IMG/VR virus record: IMGVR_UViG_3300025870_000023
Span: 1-47,034 of that record
Strand: one strand, 5' to 3'
Length of the DNA stretch: 47,034 nucleotides
Origin: a virus
Part shown: positions 1 through 9,300 of the stretch, one piece after another
Numbering within the stretch: position 1 is the first letter of the stretch
Layout of the letters: each line of letters opens with the position of its first letter
The notes under the pieces: model-generated
What the model saw: the letters and a program-made list of their open reading frames with translations, nothing else
What the model was told of the DNA's origin: nothing
The model's database searches: none
Made by a program: the position numbers and the translations under genes

Positions 1-341
1 GCAGGTTCGGATGTGATTTGAGATGCTTCTACATCAAATCTATTAGCAAAAAGCAAAGGATAAAGTGTTTCGTATGCAACATATAGAGCTTCGGTAATTT
101 CATTTTGATCAGTTACATTACTAATAGTAGCTGGCAAAGTGCCATTTTGATGTGCATATACAGCTACATAATCATTGTATAGTTTATTCATATCTTCTGC
201 ATAAACTATTCTAGTCTTAGGTAATCTTTGACTTTCAACTGTTTGGTTATATCCAGAATCTCCCGAAGGTATTCCTAAAATATTTTCAATAGCTTCAAAT
301 AAAACATTGTATCTATATGCTGAAATTATCTGGTTAACCAT
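1..341 (-). CDS. Virion-associated protein, partial (C-terminus beyond the window)
   Basis: The reading frame opens with ATG at 341 on the minus strand and runs off the left edge, giving 113 codons. It begins MVNQIISAYRYNVLFEAIEN and is rich in Tyr, Asn and Glu with no low-complexity sequence. The start is supported by an AAGGAAAAG purine tract just upstream. It lies 24 bases after the stop of the last fibre gene on the same strand, so it belongs to the late tail/fibre operon. I do not recognise a named family. Position suggests a small structural or fibre-associated protein, but this is inference from context only. Confidence 0.6.
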   Translation of the reverse strand, partial: MVNQIISAYRYNVLFEAIENILGIPSGDSGYNQTVESQRLPKTRIVYAEDMNKLYNDYVAVYAHQNGTLPATISNVTDQNEITEALYVAYETLYPLLFANRFDVEASQITSEP

Positions 342-365
342 GCTCTTTTCCTTTGTATATAATAC

Positions 366-1877
366 TTATGTTTTTAAAACACATTCGACTAATTTTTCTT
401 CTTCGGCTTCGTTGCTTTCTAGAGCTACTCCAATAAATGCAGTTGTTTGTACTGTTGTGCATACTCCGTCTTCCCAAGCATATACACCTTGACCTTTTTT
501 TACTGCACCTTTAACACGTACAGGCAAACGACCTTTTAAACCAATGTATTGTCCTTCGGCTTCACTGTTCATCATGTACGCTGGATCTGTTGATACTACA
601 CCAATAGCTATACTGCTAGACTTAGCAGGACCTACTTCATGATCTGTATCGCTGCATACTGCAACTGCGGTACCTGGTGCTAGTTCTTCGCTTGTTGTAT
701 ATTTTTCTGCTAAGTCAGCATATCTAGCTCTACTTGCAACTCCGACAAATTCTACAGCATAAACTTTTTGGTCTGCGTCTCGTGCTACTACTGTATCTGC
801 TGAACTTGCTGTTGTTGCGCTTACATAACTAGATCCTAATTTTACAGTATCGGCTTTATCTGCAATACCCTTAAAATTGTTAGCCCATACAGCGTTCCAT
901 TTATTGGTTTCAATTCCTAATGTATAGGAATCTGTTGCGCCAGGTAATATACCTTTTCTTTCGTTATTGTTTATAACCTTTGCTATCACTGTTGCAGAAA
1001 CATCTGTGTTTAATTTTGCACCAAGTCTAACTTCTTCGCCAACAGTATTTTCAATATAGCCTACATTGCCGTCGACAACTCTAACTGCTAAGTCATTACT
1101 ATCCCCGACTCTCAATCCTACATCGTCAAAAGTTACTAGGCTTGTAAAGTCTGTTTCGTTTACTGTAATATAATCAGCAGCAGGAATACCGCCTAAACGT
1201 AAAGTATCGCTTGTTGTTGCCCATATTACAGGCTCGTTTGCATTACCAGCATTAGTAGTAATACCATTTGTATCAGTATTGATTAGTGTGATACCTTTTT
1301 TAATTTTTTGGAAATTAGAACTATTTACACCAACAGGAACATTTGAATCTTGTGTAGATTTTAGAGTAAATTCTTCGTCGCTAATTATAAATTGTACATT
1401 ATCGTTTACTAATGCTACAATTACAGGTTTAGTAACGCTTCCGGTATCAACAACTTCTATACTTCTCATTTGAGTTTGTCCGCTACCTGCGGCTTGTGGC
1501 CCTACTAAGACAAAGTCATCTTGTGACGTTCTTGCATAAACTTGATTGGTTTCATTGTTAAACCAAAAGTCTCCTACTGTTAGCCCTGATGGTGCGCTAC
1601 TACTTACTTCAGCACCTCCGGTATTTTTCCATTGATTGCCTGTGTAAAATTTCAACTTGTTTAATGATGCATCAAACCAAATTTGTCCACTTATTGCCTT
1701 TGTTGGTGCTACTGTTCCAGAAAAGTTTTCTAACAAAAACAAATAGTTTTCGTTTTGTATTTCTCCGTAACCACTATAGTTCTTACCAACAAATTTAATA
1801 TCTGTGGTATTATCAACTGTACCGTCTTCAACTGATAGCAGTTGTGTACCGTTAAATTTATTAATTATATATGCCAT
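366..1877 (-). CDS. Tail fibre-like structural protein (paralogue 3, short)
   Basis: 503 aa. The N-terminal ~130 residues form a domain shared with the two genes upstream: start MAY, a GKNYSGYGE-type motif, NxxxLLENF, then GQIWFD, GDFWFNN and VLVGP blocks. In such families the conserved N-terminus usually attaches to the virion and the rest is variable shaft and tip. The C-terminal ~110 residues contain YADLAEKY and GVVSTDPAYMMN, a pattern I associate with the tips of marine phage fibres, possibly related to an autoproteolytic chaperone domain. An AAGGAA ribosome site lies 8 bases before the ATG, and a late-promoter box (CATAAATAT) lies at 1901-1909. It is probably a host-recognition or decorating fibre. 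Its exact place on the particle is unknown. Confidence 0.7.
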   Translation of the reverse strand: MAYIINKFNGTQLLSVEDGTVDNTTDIKFVGKNYSGYGEIQNENYLFLLENFSGTVAPTKAISGQIWFDASLNKLKFYTGNQWKNTGGAEVSSSAPSGLTVGDFWFNNETNQVYARTSQDDFVLVGPQAAGSGQTQMRSIEVVDTGSVTKPVIVALVNDNVQFIISDEEFTLKSTQDSNVPVGVNSSNFQKIKKGITLINTDTNGITTNAGNANEPVIWATTSDTLRLGGIPAADYITVNETDFTSLVTFDDVGLRVGDSNDLAVRVVDGNVGYIENTVGEEVRLGAKLNTDVSATVIAKVINNNERKGILPGATDSYTLGIETNKWNAVWANNFKGIADKADTVKLGSSYVSATTASSADTVVARDADQKVYAVEFVGVASRARYADLAEKYTTSEELAPGTAVAVCSDTDHEVGPAKSSSIAIGVVSTDPAYMMNSEAEGQYIGLKGRLPVRVKGAVKKGQGVYAWEDGVCTTVQTTAFIGVALESNEAEEEKLVECVLKT

Positions 1878-1900
1878 TGACGATTTCCTTACTCTACACT

Positions 1901-1909
1901 ATATTTATG
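1901..1909 (-). promoter_or_regulatory. T4-type late promoter box
   Basis: On the minus strand this reads CATAAATAT, matching the T4 late -10 consensus (TATAAATA) recognised by gp55-RNA polymerase. It lies 24 bases before the ATG of the 503-aa fibre gene and just after the stop of the preceding gene. The similar placement of boxes at 6370, 23428 and 30581 supports it. Confidence 0.6.
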
Positions 1910-1910
1910 C

Positions 1911-3743
1911 TTATACTGCCGAACTTACCGTGCTGCTATATGTCCAAGCATTGCTGGCGTTCACACTATAAGTCATTATTGTTCTAGTATAAGTTGTTGT
2001 TACTGTTGTTGATACACTTGCTATACTAAAGTCACTTACTACCGATTGGTTCTGTACACCGTTACTATCAACGCTAACAAACGTTTTACTAACTGCACTA
2101 TTTACATCAATCGGGTCTGTACTTGAACTACTTGCTACACAATAAACCTTTGCTACTGTGCCTACTTCTGCTTGTGCTGCTGGTGACAATTCATCTAAAA
2201 CTGTTCCTACATTTGCTTGTAACGTTACACCCGTTCCCATTCCATCTGTAACAAGACTAAAAAATAGTGGTTGTGCATTAAGAGCAGTATCTACATATCC
2301 CTTTGTAGCAGCGTCCGTTGATGTTGTTGGTGCAGATAGATTTGCTATTTTTTGCTGGGTTACTAATTGAATTGTACCTGCGCTTTCAATTTGTAAACCT
2401 TGTATCCTACTTTTTATTCTGTTACCATCTATGTCGATGTTATCTACTGTAAGAAATCCTAACGTACCGATATTTGTAAGTCCCGGTGCACTTACAACTG
2501 TACTAGATAAGGCATTTGCACTTAAAATATTATTACCATCAATCTTATATGCATAATTAGCAGGAATATCAATATTACTCGAACTTGTCCAACTATCAGT
2601 TGCAAGTTCCCAAGTCCAGTATTTGTCATCGCCCGATGCTCTAATTGCAATACCAGCACCATCTACATCTGCTTCCTCTAACAACGTACTGTCGCTTGTA
2701 ATAGCTAATTCTATTAACTTATCTTCTACACGTAAATTAGCAACATCTAAGTTTGTTGTATCGCCTTCGACTCTTAAATTTCCTGTTATTCTTGCATCGC
2801 CAGTTACATCTAAATTATATTCTGGATCTGTTTTAAATATACCAACACGTTGATTTATTGTATCAATATGAATAGCATCTACTACATCAGGAGCTAAGTC
2901 ACCGTTGGTATCAACCTTGACTTGTATTTTTATATCAGTGTCTTCGGTTTCTGCCTTGATCAAAATATCAGAACCTGTGGCTATTCTAACTAAAGGACTT
3001 TGTCCTATAACAATGCCGTTGTTGTTATAAAAGTTAATTTCTGCACTAGTCGTATCTTGCCCTTGACCAGATTGTGTTGTTAAGAAGTCATTTTGTGTAT
3101 ATTCTACACCAAGACTATCAGTTAGTTTTAAACTGTTTGCTGCTGTTCCGTAGAATTGAAAATTAAATAAACTGCTTATGTTTGTTCCAATTTTTATATC
3201 AGTAAACCCTGTCTTTGGAATAGCAGGAGTAAATGCTGTTTTACTATGTATTAATACTAGACTTCCATTAATAAATTCTTCTGTAATGGTTTGATTTGTG
3301 CCTGTTGTATCTCTTATAGTTTCTATGAACTGACCTGATTTTAATTGACTTGTATTATAAGTTGGCCCTACAAGTTGTATGCCGCTATCGGTAGCAAAAT
3401 ACATTTGTTGATTAGCAGAGTCAATCCAAATATCGCCTTCAACTAATCCTGCTGGTTGTGTAGGTGTATAGGTACTGTTATCTGTACTCCTAAATGTTGT
3501 GCCGTTATAAACTTTTAATCTGTTTTCTCCAGTATCAAACCATAACTGCCCTTTTACAGGTTTACTAGGAGGTGCTGTATTAGCAAATGTTTCTAAAAGT
3601 TTGATAAAATTTTCATTTAAATATTCACCGAAGCCTTTATAATTCCTACCAATAAAAGTTAAATTTGTACTATTTTCATCTATCTTGCCGTCTATTATTT
3701 CAGTAAGCAAAGTTCCATCTGTTTTGTTTAATTGATACGCCAT
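1911..3743 (-). CDS. Tail fibre-like structural protein (paralogue 2)
   Basis: 610 aa. The N-terminal ~130 residues are clearly paralogous to the flanking fibre genes: MAYQLNK, IGRNYKGFGEYLNENF, LLETFANT, GQLWFD, GDIWIDS and QLVGP. The middle and C-terminus carry beta-rich fibre motifs such as YNLDVTGDARITGNLRVEG and a repeated NLRVE unit, then a Ser/Thr/Val-rich tail. This looks like a trimeric shaft built of short beta repeats. Its ATG overlaps the stop of the preceding gene by one base (TAATG), implying translational coupling. The divergent C-terminus relative to its paralogues suggests a different receptor or position. Confidence 0.7.
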   Translation of the reverse strand: MAYQLNKTDGTLLTEIIDGKIDENSTNLTFIGRNYKGFGEYLNENFIKLLETFANTAPPSKPVKGQLWFDTGENRLKVYNGTTFRSTDNSTYTPTQPAGLVEGDIWIDSANQQMYFATDSGIQLVGPTYNTSQLKSGQFIETIRDTTGTNQTITEEFINGSLVLIHSKTAFTPAIPKTGFTDIKIGTNISSLFNFQFYGTAANSLKLTDSLGVEYTQNDFLTTQSGQGQDTTSAEINFYNNNGIVIGQSPLVRIATGSDILIKAETEDTDIKIQVKVDTNGDLAPDVVDAIHIDTINQRVGIFKTDPEYNLDVTGDARITGNLRVEGDTTNLDVANLRVEDKLIELAITSDSTLLEEADVDGAGIAIRASGDDKYWTWELATDSWTSSSNIDIPANYAYKIDGNNILSANALSSTVVSAPGLTNIGTLGFLTVDNIDIDGNRIKSRIQGLQIESAGTIQLVTQQKIANLSAPTTSTDAATKGYVDTALNAQPLFFSLVTDGMGTGVTLQANVGTVLDELSPAAQAEVGTVAKVYCVASSSSTDPIDVNSAVSKTFVSVDSNGVQNQSVVSDFSIASVSTTVTTTYTRTIMTYSVNASNAWTYSSTVSSAV

Positions 3744-5743
3744 TATACTAGCACTCCATGATAAATTATGTAATTAATTGCAACATATGGCGGAGTAATG
3801 TCTACAGAACTAGCCAATGTTGGATTATCAACGCCGCCAGTTTTTGTTATACCGCTTGCAGCAGTACTAGATATTTCTTGGTTGTAAACATCAACGTCTG
3901 TTTCTGCACTATTATCTACTTTACTAAGTGCATAATAAGTATCTCCACTGTCACTAGTTAATGTGTGTTTGTGGTCTGGTATGTTGTTAACATCTAGCGT
4001 AATGTTTTCTTCGCCGCCCACGCCGCCTAATTGTCCTATTGCAGGATCACTAATTAATCTATTAGGTCCAGAAAGTCCGTTGCTTATACCTGTTGGAAAT
4101 CTTCCTCTAAGATCAGGAATTACGAAGAATGTAGCAGGATTGCTAGATGTGCCCCAATACCATGTATTGTTATCAGCAGCATCGTAGCCTATTGCAGTTG
4201 CTAGTAAAAAGTAATTTAACAAACTTTTTTCACTACCGTCACAAATAAACCAGCCTGTCGGTGCTGTTAATCCTGCATATGGAACCATTGTTCCTACAGG
4301 AATAATTGGAATATTTGCAATTAAATTATTTTGTGTAATTTTCCTAAGACCAGTTCCGGGTCTGTTTATTAATATTTCATCAGCGCTGTCTGGCGTAGTT
4401 ACAGCAGTTTTATCTGCAACAAAAGGTTGATTTATTTGTGTGTTAAATACTTTAGTTAAACCGCCTGTTTGTCCGTCAAATACTATTGTATTTGTACTAC
4501 TAACTTCACCTGTCATACTAAATGACGTTGCACTAGTAAGTTTACCTGTACTTCCTGCACTACCCGTAACATTACCATTTACATCACCATCTAATGCACC
4601 TGTAAATTTGTTTGCAAAAATGTTATTAAACTTATTTGCGTTAGTACCAATATTAGTTATACCAGCTTCGTCTGGAAAAACGTTGTCAGTAGTAAGCGAA
4701 CCGCTCAATGACAAAGAACCAGCTATTGTTAAATTATCATTTAGGGTGGCAGCACCTGATACTGTTAACGTTCCTGCTGATACAATATTTCCTGTATTTT
4801 TAATATTTCCTGTAACGTCTAATGCTTCATTAGGATCAGCAGTTGAAATACCAACATTACCATTATTTTTTATACGTATAGGAGTTATTTGTGTACCTTC
4901 GTTGTTTGTTCGTAAATCAAAAAATCCATTACTTTGAGCTTGGCTTATTATTGCAGTTGTGCCTTCAACTTCTAAAGCGATTGTACGTGTGTTACCAATT
5001 TCTAATCCATCGTTTGTACGCACTGTAAACGGAAACGAAGTTATTGTAGCTTCGTCATTCCTTGTAAATTTATTACCATCAACAGGATTTCCATTTACAA
5101 GTAACTGTTCAGCCTTGTCAGCAATGCCTTTAAATCTTCCAACTGTACCTGTAATGTTTGTAGAAACATTTATGCCAGGATATAATATACCAAATCCTGG
5201 TATTAATATTTTTGGAGTAAACTGAGCACCTACAATTATACTAACTGCAACATTATCTACATAATTGATAATTGCTTGCCTATCTGTATTGTCGGTATCT
5301 GTAATTACAACTGCTTTTGCACCAGTGTTTATACCGCCAGCAATTTCTGGCCCAACTAAGATCCATCCGCTTCCGCTATAAATGTATAATTGTTGTGTAC
5401 CTGTATTAACCCATATGTCGCCTAATACACTATTTGATATATCAGGCTCTGTTGTGCCTTTTTTAAGACCGCCTGCACTAACCCAATTGGTGCCATCATA
5501 TACTTTTAACACATCATTTTGCGATGTATTATCATACCATAATTGTCCTTCGACAGGATTATTTGGAGGATTGTTATCTGCAAAATTTTCTAGTAAATGT
5601 AGAAAATTTGTTAATACTGCTTCGCCAAAGTTTGTGGTATTTCTACCAGGCAGTCGTAAACTTGTATCTTGGTTTATATCGTTATCGATTACTTCGATAC
5701 TTCCTTTGTTAACAGAATCAGTAAAGTTAATTTGGTATGCCAT
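3743..5743 (-). CDS. Tail fibre protein with C-terminal tail-collar domain (paralogue 1)
   Basis: 666 aa. The N-terminal domain is shared with the next two genes: MAYQINFTD, LPGRNTTNFGE, LLENFADNNPP, GQLWYD, GDIWVNT and ILVGP. A middle section of short beta repeats follows (DVTGNIKNTGNIVSAGTL and similar). From about residue 475 there is a classic phage tail-collar domain: PVGTMVPYAGLTAPTGWFICDG, then IPDLRGRFPTG, as in T4 gp12-type short fibres. The tip is His/Gly-containing (NIPDHKHTL). This is the best candidate for a receptor-binding fibre. It is joined to its neighbours on both sides by TAATG overlaps, so the fibre genes are translated as a coupled series. Confidence 0.8.
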   Translation of the reverse strand: MAYQINFTDSVNKGSIEVIDNDINQDTSLRLPGRNTTNFGEAVLTNFLHLLENFADNNPPNNPVEGQLWYDNTSQNDVLKVYDGTNWVSAGGLKKGTTEPDISNSVLGDIWVNTGTQQLYIYSGSGWILVGPEIAGGINTGAKAVVITDTDNTDRQAIINYVDNVAVSIIVGAQFTPKILIPGFGILYPGINVSTNITGTVGRFKGIADKAEQLLVNGNPVDGNKFTRNDEATITSFPFTVRTNDGLEIGNTRTIALEVEGTTAIISQAQSNGFFDLRTNNEGTQITPIRIKNNGNVGISTADPNEALDVTGNIKNTGNIVSAGTLTVSGAATLNDNLTIAGSLSLSGSLTTDNVFPDEAGITNIGTNANKFNNIFANKFTGALDGDVNGNVTGSAGSTGKLTSATSFSMTGEVSSTNTIVFDGQTGGLTKVFNTQINQPFVADKTAVTTPDSADEILINRPGTGLRKITQNNLIANIPIIPVGTMVPYAGLTAPTGWFICDGSEKSLLNYFLLATAIGYDAADNNTWYWGTSSNPATFFVIPDLRGRFPTGISNGLSGPNRLISDPAIGQLGGVGGEENITLDVNNIPDHKHTLTSDSGDTYYALSKVDNSAETDVDVYNQEISSTAASGITKTGGVDNPTLASSVDITPPYVAINYIIYHGVLV

Positions 5744-6348
5744 TACGAATTACCTCCGCTTAGACTTTGTATTCTTACAGTATAATCAATTTGTATTAAT
5801 CTATTCAAAGACTTTTGCACAGGATGGAAAATAACATGGGTAAGCAATCGTCCATTTCCATCTGCGGCATAACTACGTAAACCTAATTCGTCAAAAACAA
5901 ATTGATTTTCTGAATCACCACTAGTATCAAATGCATCTTGTCCGTTTGGTTCACTATAATCAAGTAAACAATTTACAAACAGATCTGTGTAATTCTGTCC
6001 ACTTACATGACGAATTTCCATTTTATTTCTTGTAGGATCAGTGTTGTTAACACTTCTATCATCTACAACTTTGCTGTATGTTTGATTATACAAACTTGCA
6101 GTTGTTCCTGTACTATTTGGTGTTAAATATGTAATAACACCTGTAGGATCTACACTTGTGCCACCATTACCAAAGCTCATTTCATAAACAAAGCCAGTGC
6201 CTTGATTACCTAAACTTTCTGCTAGTGCAATACTCATATTTTCGTAATGTATTGCATTTCTTTTGTTAATTAAAACTTCTCCATTCGTAGGGTCATGTAT
6301 TTTTATATGCCCTTGAATATTAAGTTTATTTGAGTCGTTGTATTGCAT
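5743..6348 (-). CDS. Conserved virion structural protein of T4-like marine phages
   Basis: 201 aa. It contains NKRNAIHYENMSIALAESLG, GTGFVYEMSFGNGGTSV and YSKVVDDRSVNNTDPTRN. I recall this signature in structural proteins of T4-like marine phages encoded among baseplate and fibre genes, but I cannot name a function. An AAAGG ribosome site and a late-promoter box at 6370-6377 precede the ATG, so it probably starts a new transcript that continues into the three fibre genes. The stop overlaps the next start (TAATG). It may connect fibres to the baseplate; that is inference from position. Confidence 0.65.
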   Translation of the reverse strand: MQYNDSNKLNIQGHIKIHDPTNGEVLINKRNAIHYENMSIALAESLGNQGTGFVYEMSFGNGGTSVDPTGVITYLTPNSTGTTASLYNQTYSKVVDDRSVNNTDPTRNKMEIRHVSGQNYTDLFVNCLLDYSEPNGQDAFDTSGDSENQFVFDELGLRSYAADGNGRLLTHVIFHPVQKSLNRLIQIDYTVRIQSLSGGNS

Positions 6349-6369
6349 TTGCTTACCTTTACTTATACT

Positions 6370-6377
6370 GTATTTAT
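6370..6377 (-). promoter_or_regulatory. T4-type late promoter box
   Basis: Reads ATAAATAC on the minus strand, 22 bases upstream of the ATG of the 201-aa virion gene. It overlaps the TAA stop of the giant upstream gene (6374-6376). It would give extra transcripts for the fibre genes independent of the 13.6-kb giant gene. Confidence 0.6.
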
Positions 6378-9300
6378 TTGCTTAACTTAATTGTTCCTGC
6401 TCTTACAAATCTAGCAATTTTAGCATCGCTAATTGATAGATCGTCTGTCCAAAGTTTACCCTCTTTACGCTGAACTACAATTCTTACACCAGTTGGAGCA
6501 TCGTCTCTTAATGTTATTGTATTGTCGTCTGGGTTTATAGTAAACTCTGGTAATTCTATTTCGTCTGCTTCTGGACTATCTTGATCAATAGTTTTATTGA
6601 ACACTTTGAAATCTTGTGTAGCTGGTTTTCTAAGTTTTTTGCCGCCTACTACAACTTCAATTTCGTTGTATGATGTAATATCAAAGTCCATAGTATATAT
6701 GTTTGTACTACCGTCTGATACAAATATTTGTGTCAAGTCTTTGTCTGCGTAAGGAATAGTTTCTCTTTCACCTTGTTCCATTAAAATAGTACCAGCAGGG
6801 TATTGAGATTTTACACCTGTTCCTAATGTACCTCTGCGTATTTGTCTCAACAAATTGCCTTCAAGCACATAATACTCGATGCGTTCTCCTTCTATAAACA
6901 CAACACCAGGTTTACCTGTTGTTCTGTTAGGAATAGGAAGGTTTGTTGTATCTTCAACTGATATAAATTGATCATAAAAGTTTAGAGGCTGACTTAATTT
7001 TACAACAGATTTTTCATTTAATCTTTTGTAATGTACACGGTTTAACATATCTTTAAATATTCTGAAACCATATTTTGTTGTTGTTAGTGTTGCTGCAAAT
7101 TGTATGATTTCAATAATTTCATTATCATTTGGTTTTTTAAACAAATTAACAATAGAATTATCACTTACTAATTCATAATCTATACTTGGTCTTAATAATT
7201 TATTATTTTGTATTACCCAAACATAATTTACACCAGCAGCAGGTTGATTTAGTTTTATTCTACCATTGGTTAATGAAATTGCTGTAGGGTATTCTGGACT
7301 ACTTGAACTTATTACAGGAGAATATAGTACTTCAAAACTCAACCTATCAAAGTTGTTAACGTCATGCTCACTAAAGGTTATAATTTCAACCTTTTCGTTT
7401 ACAGCTGGAACTGTTTTAAATGTTAAATTTTCACTTTCAACAAAACGTACATTATCTATTCTTATTGCTGCCGGATATGCTTCGTCTTTAACACCTGTTA
7501 GTTGTAAAGGCACATCGTTTTCTGATGCTTTGACTTTTAATTCTTTAAAGTATCCATTTAATGTTAGTGTAACACCTGTATCTGTTTCAACTGAAGATTT
7601 TACAGTTGCAAATATTTGAGTACTGTCTTCCATTACAAAAGATATTAAATCACCTTCGTCGTGCAGTAACCCTTGCTTAGTACTGTCTTCCATATCAGTT
7701 AGATCAACTACAGTATCAATGAAATAGTATTCACCGTTACCTAAAACATATATTTCTAAAACATCACCTACTTTGCCTAACAAAGGATTTAAAAATTCAA
7801 TTCTACTGTTTATTGCATCCCATCTATAATCAACAGCATCAATAATAATTTTATTGTTTAATAAAACTAATACATCGTCATTTGAAATTTTTGTAGGTTG
7901 TCCAAACTGCCAAGTTTGTATACCATAAACTCTGTCATTTGTTAAAACATGTCTTATGTTATAACCTGCATTTAAAAATTTATCACCTTGCTTGACTAAC
8001 ATTTTATGAGTAAATGGTTTTTCAGTAAATGGCGTATTATTATTAAATTTGTACACGTAATTTACACCATCGCCGATAAACGATTTGTCAACTGTAATTT
8101 CACTAAACGATTTAGTGTCATTATTATATAAACTAAATCCAATAACTTCGCCAACTCTAGGTGGTATACCAAATCTTATAGCAGCACATTTTTCGTTTTT
8201 ATATGTAGCATCAGTTTCAAAAATTTCATAAGCAAAACTAGGCTGTTGCACTACACCATTAATAGTTACAAAACTACTAATTGGGTTAGTATATTTTACA
8301 CCTGTTACAAAAATACTAGTAGCACCGTCGCCAATAAATGTATCACTTTCTAAAATATCAGTACCGTTATTACCAATAACTAATATATGTAAATCCATAT
8401 CATCTTGTATAGTGCTGTCATCTTCAAAAATTAACAAATTATTTTCATAATCTATTGTATAGCTTTCGTCATCAACCTTTTGTCCATTTATATTTACAAT
8501 AACAGCTTGTTGACTTTGAGGAAGCATATCTATTGAATATGATAATATAGAACTTTTTGTTTTATAAATGTAACTTGTTTTGATTCCTTGACCGTCTGCA
8601 GGTTTATGTTTAACTTGTATATCTAATGTATCTACAATTTGTCCAGGAACAACTTCTTCAGGACCTGCACTTGTAGTCTGTGTAACAAATCCATCGCCAT
8701 CGACAGTAATTTCTCCACTCTCTAAACCTTTTGCAGTATTATCGTATCCGCCGCCACTCAGTTCTGTGTCAAGCACATTATCAGCTGGCTCAAAACTACC
8801 ATCGCTAGTTTCTTTTCTTACAATAAAAATATCGCCTGCTGCTGTAGGAACAGTATCATCTATAGGAATTGTATCTTGAATCCCATCACCATATATTGTG
8901 TTCATTAACGCATTTTTGTTGATTATTACACTGCTGCCATCAAAATTAGGATCGTCAATACGTACATTATTTTTATATATGTTGTAAGAAACACCGTCTT
9001 CTAATGGCTTACTTAATGTGAATACCAATGTACTACCATCAAGAACAAATATTTCATCTTCGCTTTCGCTAAAGATATCCCAAGGAATAATACCAAAGCC
9101 ACCAACGTCGAACCCTTGATCAGTTGAAAAATCAACACTTTCAATGTTAACACCTTCGTAATCAAGTCCGGTCATTAACTGTCCTAAATTAATAGTTCCA
9201 TCTTCGTTTTTAGTAATACCTGGCATGCCTTCTTTTGGATTATAAAAAGCATTTATTCTGTCTGCTGCGGAAAGCATTGCAGGATCTTTGTAATATGTAA

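Noticed and set aside
4440-4937. 165-codon plus-strand frame opposite the collar-domain fibre gene
   Set aside because: Low-complexity Pro/Val/Leu composition and complete overlap with a well-supported fibre gene indicate a shadow frame.
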